Shown: positions 8,067-17,610, counted from the first letter of the stretch. The stretch is DNA of 64,000 nucleotides from Planococcaceae bacterium Storch 2/2-2 (GCA_009740415.1 WOYE01000009.1:62001-126000); one strand, 5' to 3'. Numbers and translations: made by a program. The notes: a model not told the origin generated them from the letters alone.

Positions 8067-8972
8067 CTATGCGCGCGATTCACGATAGTAGAGAAGAAGT
8101 AAGTACGAAAGCAGGCCGAATAAAATAGCGACGATGAGAGAGTGTGACAGAGCCGCGATGAGATGAGCTTGTGTCCATACGATCAACAATCCGACGAGCG
8201 CTTGAGCGATGACGAGACCGCTCAGCACGATCCAACGCTTACTGCCGAATGAAGAGAGACCGTGACGGCGCGCAGTATAAATCGTAAGACTGACAATCCA
8301 TACAAATAAGAGCAACGCAGCGAACCGATGTCCCATATGAACGTATTCTTCGAAAAATTGCGGTTGCCACGGACCGGTCGTCCCGTCATGACAAAATGGG
8401 AACGACGGACAGACGATTTCAGATTTCGTATGGCGAACGAGCGCCCCCGTATAAATGACGAGATACGTATAAATCGTGACAGCGATCGTTTGTCGTTTCA
8501 AAAATGGATCGACCGGTAACCATTTCGTTTGATACGGCGATTCGAATAGTAAAAGCGTCAATAAAAGAACAGATGTGAATGAGAGAAGAGAAATTCCGAA
8601 ATGTAACGCTAAAATGAAACTACCTTGTCCCCATAACACTTGAGCGGCTCCGATCAACGCTTGCAAAATGAGAAAAAATACAGAAGAAATCGCTAAAAAA
8701 CGAACTTCTTTCAAATATCCTTTCGCACGATAAGCGAAGTAAGAGAAAGCGACGATTAAAAGACCGACGACTCCTGTCACGACTCGGTGTGAAAATTCAA
8801 TGAGTACTTCTTGTGTAATTTCGGTTGGGATGAGCTGGCCGTTACACCCAGGCCAATGTCTACCGCAACCGAGACCGCTATCCATCTTCGTAACGAGCGC
8901 ACCGCTTAATAAGAGAAGCAGCATGCCAATCGTCGAAGCGATACCGAGTATGCGTAATGTTCGTTCTGACAT
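8067..8972 (-). CDS. ctaA: Haem A synthase
   Basis: 301 residues with eight predicted membrane helices. CtaA oxidises the C8 methyl of haem O to a formyl group, giving haem A for the caa3 oxidase encoded next to it. Two extracytoplasmic cysteine pairs typical of Bacillus CtaA are visible: GLGCGRHWPGC in the first loop and VCPSFPFC in the second half. Conserved histidines occur in EFSHR, LHFG, HMGHR and LSHS for haem binding. The ATG at 8972 has AGGTGA 9 bases upstream; a longer reading to 9071 was rejected. It is divergent from ctaB across a 245-base AT-rich region. Confidence 0.95.
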   Translation of the reverse strand: MSERTLRILGIASTIGMLLLLLSGALVTKMDSGLGCGRHWPGCNGQLIPTEITQEVLIEFSHRVVTGVVGLLIVAFSYFAYRAKGYLKEVRFLAISSVFFLILQALIGAAQVLWGQGSFILALHFGISLLSFTSVLLLTLLLFESPYQTKWLPVDPFLKRQTIAVTIYTYLVIYTGALVRHTKSEIVCPSFPFCHDGTTGPWQPQFFEEYVHMGHRFAALLLFVWIVSLTIYTARRHGLSSFGSKRWIVLSGLVIAQALVGLLIVWTQAHLIAALSHSLIVAILFGLLSYLLLLYYRESRA

Positions 8973-9217
8973 GAATGAGTCACCTACTTTATAATTGTGA
9001 AGTTTTTCTTTCGAAAAATAAGATTCCTTCCTTCTATTCCCTATATAAACGAAAAAACACGTAAAAATCAATGGGTTAGTCGTCTAATTTCTTCTTATTT
9101 AATTCATAAACATAGGTTGAATGACCTAAAATGTGAAATAAAGTAGAAATAAAAGAGTTAATTATGTATGATTTGGGTAGTAGAGAGAGTAAATGATGAA
9201 GAGGGGAGGCATTTAAA
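8973..9217. promoter_or_regulatory. ctaA-ctaB divergent intergenic region
   Basis: A 245-base AT-rich stretch that must hold both divergent promoters. In B. subtilis the equivalent region is a target of the response regulator ResD. I cannot pick confident -35/-10 pairs by eye. The ctaB end carries the ribosome site GGGGAGG ahead of a TTG start. Confidence 0.4.
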
Positions 9218-10135
9218 TTGTCTAACACCACAATTATTTCACAAAGTGAAAAAGTAGAGCGAGAAAAATCGTTCGTTACGGAGTTTTTATCACTCATTAA
9301 AATCGGAATTGTTTATTCGAACGTTTTCGTAACATTTACAGGGTTGTTTCTCGCCATTCAATGGACCGGGCAAAGTTTCATCGCCCAACTCGATGTCGTC
9401 ATCGTCACGCTGCTCGGAGCGAGTTTAATTATTGCAGGATCTGCAGCGATGAACAACTGGATCGATCGTGACATTGATCCGTTCATGGATCGGACGAAAG
9501 ATCGTCCGACCGTCAGTGGCCGGTTTGATGGAAAAGAAGTGTTCGTCACGGCGATGAGTTTACTCATCATCGGTGAAGCGATGCTCTTTTTTATCGGACC
9601 TGTCGTCGGTTGGCTCGGGCTCGTCGGAATTGTTAGTTACGTCGTCGTCTACTCGATGTGGTCGAAACGTCGCCACGTGAGCAATACGATCGTTGGAAGT
9701 ATTTCAGGAGCGGTACCGCCTGTACTCGGTTGGGCAGCGATTCAACCAGAACTTGGAATGGGAGCACTTGCATTATTTCTCATTATGTTCGTTTGGCAAC
9801 CACCGCACTTTTATGCGTTAGCGATGCGTCGTGCAGAAGAATACCGTGCAGCGAACATTCCAATGTTACCCGTTGTCAAAGGAATGAAACGAACGAAATG
9901 GTCAATCGTCGGTTGGGTCATTTTATTGTTCCCATTGCCATTTTTATTAACGGAGTTAGGCGTCGGCTTCTTACTCGTCGCAACAGCTCTCAATATCGGA
10001 TGGCTGTACTTCGCGATTCGTGGACTCGTCCGACCGACGGATGATCACCAATGGGCGACGTCGATGTTCGTTTACTCGATTAACTACATGATGATTTTAT
10101 TTTTATCGATTAATGTGTTTGCCATCTTTATGTAA
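9218..10135 (+). CDS. ctaB: Protohaem IX farnesyltransferase (haem O synthase)
   Basis: 305 residues, about nine membrane helices, UbiA prenyltransferase superfamily. CtaB attaches a farnesyl group to protohaem to make haem O, the substrate of CtaA. The first aspartate-rich motif is clear in NNWIDRDIDPFMDRTKDRP around residues 85-103. The second conserved loop is seen as FYALAMRRAEEYRAANIPMLP. Translation starts at a TTG at 9218 with GGGGAGG nearby. It is the first gene of the ctaBCDEF run, 22 bases ahead of ctaC. Confidence 0.95.
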   Translation: MSNTTIISQSEKVEREKSFVTEFLSLIKIGIVYSNVFVTFTGLFLAIQWTGQSFIAQLDVVIVTLLGASLIIAGSAAMNNWIDRDIDPFMDRTKDRPTVSGRFDGKEVFVTAMSLLIIGEAMLFFIGPVVGWLGLVGIVSYVVVYSMWSKRRHVSNTIVGSISGAVPPVLGWAAIQPELGMGALALFLIMFVWQPPHFYALAMRRAEEYRAANIPMLPVVKGMKRTKWSIVGWVILLFPLPFLLTELGVGFLLVATALNIGWLYFAIRGLVRPTDDHQWATSMFVYSINYMMILFLSINVFAIFM

Positions 10136-10157
10136 AAAGAAGTAAGGAGGAGAAGCG

Positions 10158-11267
10158 ATGAAGAAGAAAACGTGGAACGGGCGCTGGATTGCACTGCTCG
10201 CTCTCATTACGGTCGTATTAGCAGGCTGTGGAAACGCTGAAATTTCAACGTTGCAGCCCGCTGGACAAGTCGGAAAAGATCAATTCCGACTGTTAATGAT
10301 CGCATCGAGCATTATGTTGTTCGTCATTTTTGTCGTCGTCATCATTTATACGATTGCGCTCGTACGGTTTAGACGTTCGAAAGTCGGTGAGGATTTCGTT
10401 CCGAAACAAGTAGAAGGAAGTCATACGCTCGAACTCGTCTGGACGATCATCCCAGTGATCCTCGTCTCGATTCTCGCGGTCGTCACCGTGTACTACACGT
10501 ACAAATTAGGAGACGTATCAGCGATGGATGCAGTAGATGAAGACGGAGATCCAGAACACCTCGTCGTCAATGTGACAGCGAAATTGTATTGGTGGGAGTT
10601 TGAATATCCGAATGAAGACGTCGTCACGTCACAAGAGCTCGTCGTACCCGTCGGTGAAAAAGTGTATTTCAATTTAATTTCATCTGACGTGAAGCACTCA
10701 TTTTGGATTCCGTCCGTCGGAGGGAAGTTAGATACGAACGTTGAAAACGTCAACAAGTTTTACTTAACGTTTGATGAAGAATCGAACGGATTAAAAGACG
10801 GTGTCTTTTATGGAAAATGTGCGGAGCTTTGCGGACCGTCACACGCATTGATGGACTTCAAAGTGAAAGCGGTCGATCGAGATACGTTTGACGACTGGAT
10901 TGCAAGTATGCAACAGACCGATGAACAGTCACCTGTCGTTGATGAACAAGGTGAGCAAGTATTCGCAGAAAGTTGTATCGGCTGTCACGCGACGTCCGGT
11001 GTCGGTGTGTCAAACGGAATTGGCGAATCGAATACGATGGGGCCGAACCTTGCAACGTTCGGTGACCGAAATCGAATTGCAGGATATTTACCGCACGAAA
11101 AAGAGAAATTGAAAGAATGGGTCCGCGATACAGAAGCGCATAAGCCAGGCAACAAAATGCCTTCATTCACGAAAGAGCAAATTTCAGATGAAGAGCTCGA
11201 TGCATTAGCGGACTACTTATTCGGCTTGAAAGTAGAAGACGATCAAGAAACGAAATCTGACAGATAG
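10158..11267 (+). CDS. ctaC: Cytochrome caa3 oxidase subunit II with fused cytochrome c domain
   Basis: 369 residues. The signal peptide ends in the lipobox VLAGC, so Cys24 is the likely lipidated N-terminus. Two membrane helices follow. The CuA domain is recognised by KHSFWIPSVGGK and the ligand cluster CAELCGPSHALM. A C-terminal cytochrome c domain carries the haem site CIGCH with a likely axial methionine in NKMPSF. The fusion of CuA and cytochrome c defines a caa3-type enzyme, which takes electrons and reduces oxygen at the outer face of the membrane. A GGAGG site precedes the ATG. Confidence 0.96.
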   Translation: MKKKTWNGRWIALLALITVVLAGCGNAEISTLQPAGQVGKDQFRLLMIASSIMLFVIFVVVIIYTIALVRFRRSKVGEDFVPKQVEGSHTLELVWTIIPVILVSILAVVTVYYTYKLGDVSAMDAVDEDGDPEHLVVNVTAKLYWWEFEYPNEDVVTSQELVVPVGEKVYFNLISSDVKHSFWIPSVGGKLDTNVENVNKFYLTFDEESNGLKDGVFYGKCAELCGPSHALMDFKVKAVDRDTFDDWIASMQQTDEQSPVVDEQGEQVFAESCIGCHATSGVGVSNGIGESNTMGPNLATFGDRNRIAGYLPHEKEKLKEWVRDTEAHKPGNKMPSFTKEQISDEELDALADYLFGLKVEDDQETKSDR

Positions 11268-11279
11268 GAGGGGATTCGT

Positions 11280-13172
11280 TTGAGTACAGTTGCGAAAACA
11301 GGATTTGAGAAAAAAGGTTTCGGCGCTACGCTTTGGGATTGGATGACGACTGTCGACCATAAAAAAATCGGCATTATGTATTTGCTCGGTGGAGGATTTT
11401 TCTTCATCCTCGGAGGGATCGAAGCGTTATTCATACGTTGGCAATTGTTAAAGCCGCAAAACGACTTCGTAACCGCCGGAACGTTTAACGATTTATTGAC
11501 GATGCATGGGACGACGATGATTTTCCTCGCCGCCATGCCGATGTTGTTCGGGTTTATGAACGCGATCGTACCGCTGCAAATCGGTGCACGTGACGTCGCA
11601 TTCCCATTTTTAAACTCATTAGGATTTTGGTTGTTCATGCTCGGTGGACTGTTTTTGAACGCATCGTGGTTGTTCGGACAAGTCCCTGATGCCGGGTGGA
11701 CGTCTTACGCGTCCTTATCTCTCGCATCGGACGGGCACGGTATCGATTTTTATGCAATCGGGCTTCAAATTGCCGGTGCGGGTACGTTAATGGCAGGGAT
11801 TAACTTCCTCGTTACGATCATTAACATGCGTGCACCAGGGATGACGTACATGCGTATGCCACTCTTTACGTGGACGACGTTCATTGCGTCAGCGATGATT
11901 TTGTTCGCATTCCCACCACTTACAGTCGGTCTCTTTTTCTTAACGTTTGACCGGATGTTCGGAGGTGCCTTTTTCGACCCGGCACTCGGAGGGAATACGA
12001 TCATTTGGGAACATATTTTCTGGATTTTCGGTCACCCGGAAGTGTACATTTTAATTTTACCGGCATTCGGTATTTTCTCTGAAATTTTTGCAACGTTTTC
12101 AAGAAAACGATTGTTCGGTTATGCATCGATGGTCTTCGCGACCGTCTTGATCGGATTTTTAGGATTCATGGTATGGGCGCACCATATGTTTACAGTCGGT
12201 CTCGGCCCGACAGCGAACGCGATTTTCGCAGTCGCTACGATGGCGATTGCTGTACCGACCGGTGTAAAAATATTCAACTGGTTGCTCACCATTTGGGGCG
12301 GTAGCATTAAAGTGACGACCCCGATGTTGTATGCACTCGGATTTATTCCATCGTTCGTTATGGGTGGAGTAACAGGTGTTATGCAAGGATCGGCACCGCT
12401 CGACTACCAGTTGCACGATTCGTATTTCATCGTCGCTCACTTCCACTATGTTATCGTCGGTGGGGTTGTCCTCGGTATTTTAGCAGGAACGCATTATTGG
12501 TGGCCGAAAATGTTCGGTACGATGTTGAGTGAAACGTTAGGAAAAATTACATTTTTCTTCTTCTTCGTCGGATTCCATATGACGTTCTTCATCCAGCACT
12601 GGTTAGGTTTCTGGGGAATGCCGCGTCGAGTATGGACGTACATGGATGGACAAGGGTGGAACGTCGCGAACGCGATCAGTACAGTCGGTGCCATTTCGAT
12701 GGGAATCGGTATTTTAGTGTTAATCATTAACGCGATCATGACAACGGTGAAAAATGAGCCTGTTGCGAACGACGCGTGGGAAGATGGCCGTACGTTAGAA
12801 TGGGCACTTCCTTCACCACCACCGTTTTACAACTTCCCACAAACACCACTCGTTCGTGGATTGGATACGGTATGGATTGAAAAACAAGAAGGCAATGAAA
12901 AAATGTACACACCGGCTGAGCCGTTGAAAGACATTCATATGCCGAACGGTTCGATCTTACCTTTCGTTATGACACTCGGACTCGTTATCGCCGGTTTCGG
13001 CGCGATGTTCCGTCTTGAACATACGTGGGGGTTACCTGTATTGATCGGTGGCATCGCACTCGTTTTCCTCGCGATGGCTTTACGTTCGGTCCGTGACGAT
13101 CACGGATTTTACGTACCGAAACATTTAATCGCAGAAGATCAACAGAAGTATGAAGAAGGGGGGCACCGCTAA
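11280..13172 (+). CDS. ctaD: Cytochrome caa3 oxidase subunit I
   Basis: 630 residues, haem-copper oxidase catalytic subunit that holds low-spin haem A and the haem A3-CuB centre and pumps protons. Ligand motifs are visible: MHGTTM for the low-spin haem, HPEVYILILP with the His-Tyr crosslink pair, the HH of WAHHMF, and DSYFIVAHFHYV for both haems. It starts at TTG 11280 behind GGAGGGG. The last 80 or so residues extend past the core with two more hydrophobic segments, as in other Bacillus CtaD proteins. It overlaps ctaE by one base. Confidence 0.97.
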   Translation: MSTVAKTGFEKKGFGATLWDWMTTVDHKKIGIMYLLGGGFFFILGGIEALFIRWQLLKPQNDFVTAGTFNDLLTMHGTTMIFLAAMPMLFGFMNAIVPLQIGARDVAFPFLNSLGFWLFMLGGLFLNASWLFGQVPDAGWTSYASLSLASDGHGIDFYAIGLQIAGAGTLMAGINFLVTIINMRAPGMTYMRMPLFTWTTFIASAMILFAFPPLTVGLFFLTFDRMFGGAFFDPALGGNTIIWEHIFWIFGHPEVYILILPAFGIFSEIFATFSRKRLFGYASMVFATVLIGFLGFMVWAHHMFTVGLGPTANAIFAVATMAIAVPTGVKIFNWLLTIWGGSIKVTTPMLYALGFIPSFVMGGVTGVMQGSAPLDYQLHDSYFIVAHFHYVIVGGVVLGILAGTHYWWPKMFGTMLSETLGKITFFFFFVGFHMTFFIQHWLGFWGMPRRVWTYMDGQGWNVANAISTVGAISMGIGILVLIINAIMTTVKNEPVANDAWEDGRTLEWALPSPPPFYNFPQTPLVRGLDTVWIEKQEGNEKMYTPAEPLKDIHMPNGSILPFVMTLGLVIAGFGAMFRLEHTWGLPVLIGGIALVFLAMALRSVRDDHGFYVPKHLIAEDQQKYEEGGHR

Positions 13173-13798
13173 TGGAGACGAACGAACGTTTTACGAAAGA
13201 GACGTGGCCGGCTCATCCAGAGACGGCTACACTCGAAGGTAAAAATAAGTTTTTAGGGTTTTGGTTATTCCTAGGCGGCGAAACGATTTTGTTCGCGACG
13301 TTGTTCGGAACGTATTTGGCCCTCCGAAATAGTGGTCCGAGCGGCTACGAATTTACGACGCAAAACTTGTTCGATTTAAAACTCGTATTCGCGATGACGT
13401 TACTTTTATTAACGTCTTCGCTCACGAGCGTGTATGCGATTTACCATTTGCGCAATTACAATTTCCGCGGCGTCCAATTTTGGATGGCGATGACCGCATT
13501 GCTCGGAACAGGGTTTTTAATGTTTGAACTGTACGAGTTCGTCCACTATGTGAAGTTAGGATTTACTTTTGGAAGTTCCGCTTTCAGTTCCGCTTTCTTC
13601 ACACTCGTCGGAACGCACGGTCTTCACGTCGCTGTCGGGCTCGTCTGGGTGACGTTGCTCATTTTGCGTAATGCGAAGCGAGGTTTGAACTTGTACAACG
13701 CACCGAAATATTACACGTTTTCACTGTATTGGCACTTCATCGACGTCGTTTGGGTGTTCATCTTTACAGTCGTGTACTTGATGGGAGTGATTAGCTAA
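13172..13798 (+). CDS. ctaE: Cytochrome caa3 oxidase subunit III
   Basis: 208 residues with five predicted membrane helices, the short subunit III type of Bacillus. The conserved block FTLVGTHGLHVAVGLVW and the terminal YWHFIDVVWVFIF segment are family hallmarks. Subunit III stabilises the oxidase and lacks redox centres. The start ATG overlaps the ctaD stop (TAATG) and its own stop overlaps ctaF in the same manner, so translation is coupled. Confidence 0.96.
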   Translation: METNERFTKETWPAHPETATLEGKNKFLGFWLFLGGETILFATLFGTYLALRNSGPSGYEFTTQNLFDLKLVFAMTLLLLTSSLTSVYAIYHLRNYNFRGVQFWMAMTALLGTGFLMFELYEFVHYVKLGFTFGSSAFSSAFFTLVGTHGLHVAVGLVWVTLLILRNAKRGLNLYNAPKYYTFSLYWHFIDVVWVFIFTVVYLMGVIS

Positions 13799-14145
13799 TG
13801 ACTCATTCAATGATGGAAGAACGCACAGAGGCAGAGCAACGGTTAAAAGAGCGATATGCCAAAATCGAAATGCGCCAGCAAGTATGGATGTTTACGTTTA
13901 CGATTTTACTGACGTTGTTTTCGTTCGGAACAGTCATCGCTTATCAACAAGAGATTGAAGGGTTCTCACGTTACTTCGTCTTACCTGTCATCTTTTTACT
14001 CGGAGCTGTTCAAGTAGGCGTCCAGTTGTATTACTTCATGCATTTAAAAGAAAAAGGGCACGGCATCCCGCAATATTTTTTATACATGGGAATGATTTTC
14101 GGTGCCTTGTTGCCACTTGCGATGTTAACGATCGTCTGGTGGTAA
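13798..14145 (+). CDS. ctaF: Cytochrome caa3 oxidase subunit IV
   Basis: 115 residues: a charged N-terminus of about 30 residues followed by three membrane helices, with QLYYFMHLKEKG in the second loop, typical of the CyoD/CtaF subunit IV family. Subunit IV helps assembly and stability of the oxidase. It overlaps ctaE by one base and is followed by an intrinsic terminator that separates it from ctaG. Confidence 0.93.
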   Translation: MTHSMMEERTEAEQRLKERYAKIEMRQQVWMFTFTILLTLFSFGTVIAYQQEIEGFSRYFVLPVIFLLGAVQVGVQLYYFMHLKEKGHGIPQYFLYMGMIFGALLPLAMLTIVWW

Positions 14146-14150
14146 GTGAG

Positions 14151-14180
14151 AAGCATGCAAATGATTTTGCATGCTTTTTT
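14151..14180 (+). terminator. Intrinsic terminator after ctaF
   Basis: AAGCATGCAAA paired with TTGCATGCTT, then a T-run. It closes the ctaBCDEF transcript. Confidence 0.88.
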
Positions 14181-14243
14181 CATTCGTACGTTTCATATCG
14201 TTGAAACAGTGCAATGAATAGGAAGAGGGAAGGGGGAAAATAG

Positions 14244-15173
14244 ATGGTACCTTTACGAATATTCGGCTTTCGTGCGTTATGGAGCCCTTACTTTATGTTG
14301 ACGGTCGTTGCGCTCGTCGTCCTTTATTACGTCGTCGTCATAAAAGGCCGTCATCGTTTTAAAGATTGGGAGCCTGCGACGACACGAGAAAAAGTCGCAT
14401 TTATTAGTTCGATGATTTTACTTTACGTTGTGAAAGGCTCGCCGCTTGATTTACTCGGACATATTTTATTTTCCGTCCATATGGCGCAAATGGCGCTTTT
14501 GTTGCTCGCAGTTGCACCGCTCCTTTTGATCGGGATTCCGAATTGGATTTGGAGACGTGTATTAGCGACGAAAGGGGTCGGCTCATTCATTCGTCTCATG
14601 ACGAAACCTGTCATTAGTTTACTCGTATTTAGTTTGATGTTTTCGCTTTACCACTATCCGTACATTTTAGATACGGTGAAGTTAAGCATCCCTCTTCATG
14701 CGCTCTTTACGATGACGCTTTTTTTAGCGGCACTTTTTTTATGGTGGCCGATCGTTCATACAGTGGAAGGGGAACCGAAACTACACGGGCTGAAAAAGAT
14801 TTTATACGTCGTATTAAGTGCCATTTTAATTACACCGGCTTGTACGTTGATCATTTTCGTAGACGTTCCAGTGTACGCGACGTATCAGTCCGGAGAAGCA
14901 TGGTTGCAAGCGATGGCACTCTGTGTACCTGGAGGCACGCTCGCTTCGTTACCGCCGACGATCAACGGACCAGAACTGTTTACGAACATACCGGTTTTGT
15001 ACGATCAGCAACTGGGCGGGATCATTATGAAAATTATGCAAGAGTTAATTTACGTTTTCGTCATCGGCCGTGTCTTTTTCGTTTGGTATCGCGATGAACA
15101 GTTGCGCGCAGATGAAATTACGATGGACGATTTAGCAAACCGCCGTGAAATGGATCGAATGATGGAACGATAA
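14244..15173 (+). CDS. ctaG: Cytochrome oxidase assembly factor CtaG (caa3 type)
   Basis: 309 residues with about seven membrane helices. CtaG of Bacillus is needed for active caa3 oxidase and is thought to act in building the copper centre; it is unrelated to the small mitochondrial-type CtaG. Visible features include HILFSVHMAQMALLLL and LYHYPYILD with conserved histidines, and the QLGGIIMKIMQEL segment near the end. AGGGGGA precedes the ATG. It lies between the ctaF terminator and ctaM, with a 16-base gap to the latter. Confidence 0.92.
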   Translation: MVPLRIFGFRALWSPYFMLTVVALVVLYYVVVIKGRHRFKDWEPATTREKVAFISSMILLYVVKGSPLDLLGHILFSVHMAQMALLLLAVAPLLLIGIPNWIWRRVLATKGVGSFIRLMTKPVISLLVFSLMFSLYHYPYILDTVKLSIPLHALFTMTLFLAALFLWWPIVHTVEGEPKLHGLKKILYVVLSAILITPACTLIIFVDVPVYATYQSGEAWLQAMALCVPGGTLASLPPTINGPELFTNIPVLYDQQLGGIIMKIMQELIYVFVIGRVFFVWYRDEQLRADEITMDDLANRREMDRMMER

Positions 15174-15189
15174 GAAGGAGGAACGATTT

Positions 15190-15651
15190 ATGGGAGTACC
15201 AATTTTACCGACGATTAGTACGTTTTTCATCGTACTGAGCGCGGTGCTCGTCGCCATCGGATGGCGACTCATTTATAAAGGGAAAGTAGAAGCTCATAAA
15301 AAAACGATGATTGCTGCAGCGATTGCCGCGTTAACGTTTTTCACGATTTACATTTCTAGAACGTTATTTATCGGAAATACAGCGTTCGGTGGACCGGATT
15401 CATTAAAAATATATTACACGACTTTTTTAATTTTCCACATTACGCTAGCGACGACAGGCGCTGTATTCGGACTCGTGACATTGTATACGGGATGGAAAGG
15501 TCGTCTCGTCAAACATAAAAAAATCGGACCGATTACGAGCATCATTTGGTTTTTCACTGCGATTACCGGTGTTGCGGTGTATTCGTTACTTTACATCTTT
15601 TACACAGGTGGAGAAACGACATCTGTTTTCAAAGCGATTTTAGGAAGTTGA
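15190..15651 (+). CDS. ctaM: Oxidase maturation membrane protein CtaM/YozB (DUF420)
   Basis: 153 residues, four or five membrane helices. DUF420 proteins such as YozB and staphylococcal CtaM are required for maturation of haem A-containing oxidases. Conserved polar positions include EAHKKTM near residue 35, YYTTFLIFHI in the third helix and KHKKIGPITSIIW in the fourth loop; the histidines may bind metal or haem. Placement right behind ctaG supports a role in caa3 assembly. GAAGGAGG precedes the ATG, and a strong terminator follows. Confidence 0.85.
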   Translation: MGVPILPTISTFFIVLSAVLVAIGWRLIYKGKVEAHKKTMIAAAIAALTFFTIYISRTLFIGNTAFGGPDSLKIYYTTFLIFHITLATTGAVFGLVTLYTGWKGRLVKHKKIGPITSIIWFFTAITGVAVYSLLYIFYTGGETTSVFKAILGS

Positions 15652-15652
15652 A

Positions 15653-15695
15653 AAAAGTGTATGGCACTCTGTTTTAAAGAGTGTCATACACTTTT
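15653..15695. terminator. Bidirectional intrinsic terminator
   Basis: AAAAGTGTATG-CACTCT paired with AGAGTG-CATACACTTTT, loop of seven bases. It lies between convergent ctaM and the AI-2E family gene. Confidence 0.9.
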
Positions 15696-15710
15696 TCTCA
15701 TTCGAGAATT

Positions 15711-16769
15711 TTAAATTTTGAAGTCTAATTTGAAAAAACCAGCTTCGCGTGCGGTCGTGAACATAATGACGACGAGTGGACCGATGAAAAATCCGAGGAA
15801 ACCGAATAATTTCAATCCGATGAACATCGCAATGAGTGTCGGTAGTGGTGAAAGTCCAATTTGCGATCCCATCACTTTCGGTTCGACGGTGCGTCGAATG
15901 ACGAGTAAAATAACGGCTAAAATCGAAAGTTGCGTTCCGAGAGAAGCGTCACCTGTGACGAAAGCGTAAAAGGCCCACGGTGCGAGTACGATAATGGATC
16001 CTAAAATCGGAATGATGTCGATGATCCAAATGACGATCGACATGACGACCGCGTATTCCGGTACGATGAGTAACAATCCGACGAAAGCGACCGCGAAAAT
16101 GATGAGGCTGACGAAAATTTGTGCTTTAAAAAATCCTTTTAAAACGGTCGTCAACCGAGCAGTCATGTAGCGTACACGATGAGCGGTCGATTCTTTTAAA
16201 TGACGAAATACCATTTCTTTCAAATGTGGCAATTCTAACATGAATAAAAAAAGTGCAATTAAATAGACGATTAAACTGACGAAAAAGTTAGGCAAGCTCG
16301 CAGCGAATGCAGAAATTTTATCATAACTGAATAATTGAACGAGAGAATCACGAAACGATAAAATAATGTTGTTCAATTCCACTTGCAAAGCAGTGACGAA
16401 TTCATCGGGCAAGCTTGCTGTAAATTTGAACAGTTGAGCTTGCGTATCGTTCCAAATCGTCGTCAATGTATTTAAGTGACTCGGTGCTTCTTTGAAGAAA
16501 TGTACAATTTTACCGATCAACGTCGTCATTGAAAAATAGATGACGGCGATGATGAAGCTGAGCACGAAAATGTAAACCGAGATGACCGCTCCTTTACGCG
16601 GGATGGACAGTTTACGTTCAGCCCAACTGACGAGCGGCTCGATCGCCATTGCGGTGAGCAATGCTAAAATAATCGGAATGGAGACGGGCACGATGAAAAT
16701 GAGTGCCAAGACGACGGCTCCAACGATGAGGGCGATGAGGATATTACGTTTCGTTAACCATTTTGCCAT
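15711..16769 (-). CDS. AI-2E family transporter (PF01594-type membrane protein)
   Basis: 352 residues with about eight membrane helices and one extended soluble loop near residues 85-140. The family is recognised from the N-terminal helix pair with IPIILALLTAMAIEPLVSW and the C-terminal block WIIDIIPILGSIIVLAPWA followed by GFFIGPLVVIMFTT. Members export quorum signals, sodium or other small solutes, and the substrate cannot be told here. Related Bacillus proteins include YtvI and YhfE-like permeases. It is a single-gene unit with its own upstream region and the shared terminator with ctaM. Confidence 0.82.
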   Translation of the reverse strand: MAKWLTKRNILIALIVGAVVLALIFIVPVSIPIILALLTAMAIEPLVSWAERKLSIPRKGAVISVYIFVLSFIIAVIYFSMTTLIGKIVHFFKEAPSHLNTLTTIWNDTQAQLFKFTASLPDEFVTALQVELNNIILSFRDSLVQLFSYDKISAFAASLPNFFVSLIVYLIALFLFMLELPHLKEMVFRHLKESTAHRVRYMTARLTTVLKGFFKAQIFVSLIIFAVAFVGLLLIVPEYAVVMSIVIWIIDIIPILGSIIVLAPWAFYAFVTGDASLGTQLSILAVILLVIRRTVEPKVMGSQIGLSPLPTLIAMFIGLKLFGFLGFFIGPLVVIMFTTAREAGFFKLDFKI

Positions 16770-17038
16770 CCTTACTCCTCCTACCTATGATTAATGGTAA
16801 AAAACGGTTCGATCGAAGTGCGATATGAAGCGTTCCTCGCTACATTATAACGAAATTGTACAAAAAACGATAGCGCTTCTCGGTATTCCGTTCGTAAATG
16901 AATCATTTCTTCGTTCGCTTCCGCTGTTTTGGAGGATGGAAATCGTATGAAACTTTCAACAGCTCGATCGAACGAAAAAGAAGATGAAAAAAACCCTCTC
17001 TCCACGAAAAGGGAGAGAAGGTTTTCGGAAACGACGTA
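16770..17038. other. Intergenic region, no gene supported
   Basis: It holds the yugN-side terminator at 16987-17025 and probably the promoter of the minus-strand transporter: a TATAAT reads on the minus strand at 16844-16849, with no good -35 box. A 74-codon minus-strand frame here lacks a ribosome site and runs through the terminator, so I do not call it. Confidence 0.5.
16987..17025 (-). terminator. Terminator of the yugN-like gene
   Basis: On the minus strand, a near-perfect stem with core TCTCTCC/GGAGAGA and an outer AACC/GGTT pairing is followed by a T-run. It begins just beyond the yugN-like stop. Confidence 0.82.
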
Positions 17039-17401
17039 TTAAAGGGCATGTTCTTTTAATTCATCATACACTTTTTTAAGTGTTGCTTCACAGTCTTTTA
17101 CTAAGCTCTGTGGGAACACTTCTTCGTTCTCGTCGTATTCTACGCCGTGTGGGTAGTAATATTTACCGAGAACAGGTTCTTTTAAAATGATTTCAGCTTG
17201 TCCAGTACCGATGTCACCGTCTGGTGTGTAGCCGAAGACACGTAAGTAGTATGTACCTTCTTTAATGACATATTTTTTGTCGAATGTCACACGTTCGTAG
17301 TCCCACTGACCTTCACAAAGTAAGTCATGTTTACGCATAATTTCATCAAGCGTACGAAGATCTACTTTCATATCTTTTAATTGAGTACCTGTAATATACA
17401 T
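17039..17401 (-). CDS. yugN: YugN-like family protein
   Basis: 120 residues, soluble, starting MYITGTQLKDMKVDLRTLDEI. It matches the YugN-like family found across Bacillales, whose function is not established. The middle part reads YYLRVFGYTPDGDIGTG and a tyrosine-rich GKYYYPHGVEYDE stretch follows. The ATG at 17401 has a perfect AAAGGAGG 8 bases upstream; the longer reading from 17437 is rejected. It stands alone between its terminator and the ricF promoter region. Confidence 0.8.
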   Translation of the reverse strand: MYITGTQLKDMKVDLRTLDEIMRKHDLLCEGQWDYERVTFDKKYVIKEGTYYLRVFGYTPDGDIGTGQAEIILKEPVLGKYYYPHGVEYDENEEVFPQSLVKDCEATLKKVYDELKEHAL

Positions 17402-17610
17402 GGATATATCCTCCTTTATCATGACGCAGTCGTTCATTTATACTTATTTATCATAGAACAAAACGAGCGCAGTTGCAACGGGTTTCTAACGAATTTGCTA
17501 GACTGTTCACAACTTCATAATGGAGAAGGATCGTTTTAAAACGAATGAAAAGAATGTTTGCTATACGGGAATGCCCGCTCTTTGTTAAGATAGAGAAGAG
17601 GTGAAAACAA

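Noticed and set aside
16781-17005. 74-codon minus-strand frame
   Set aside because: No ribosome site, runs through a terminator, composition unlike neighbouring proteins.
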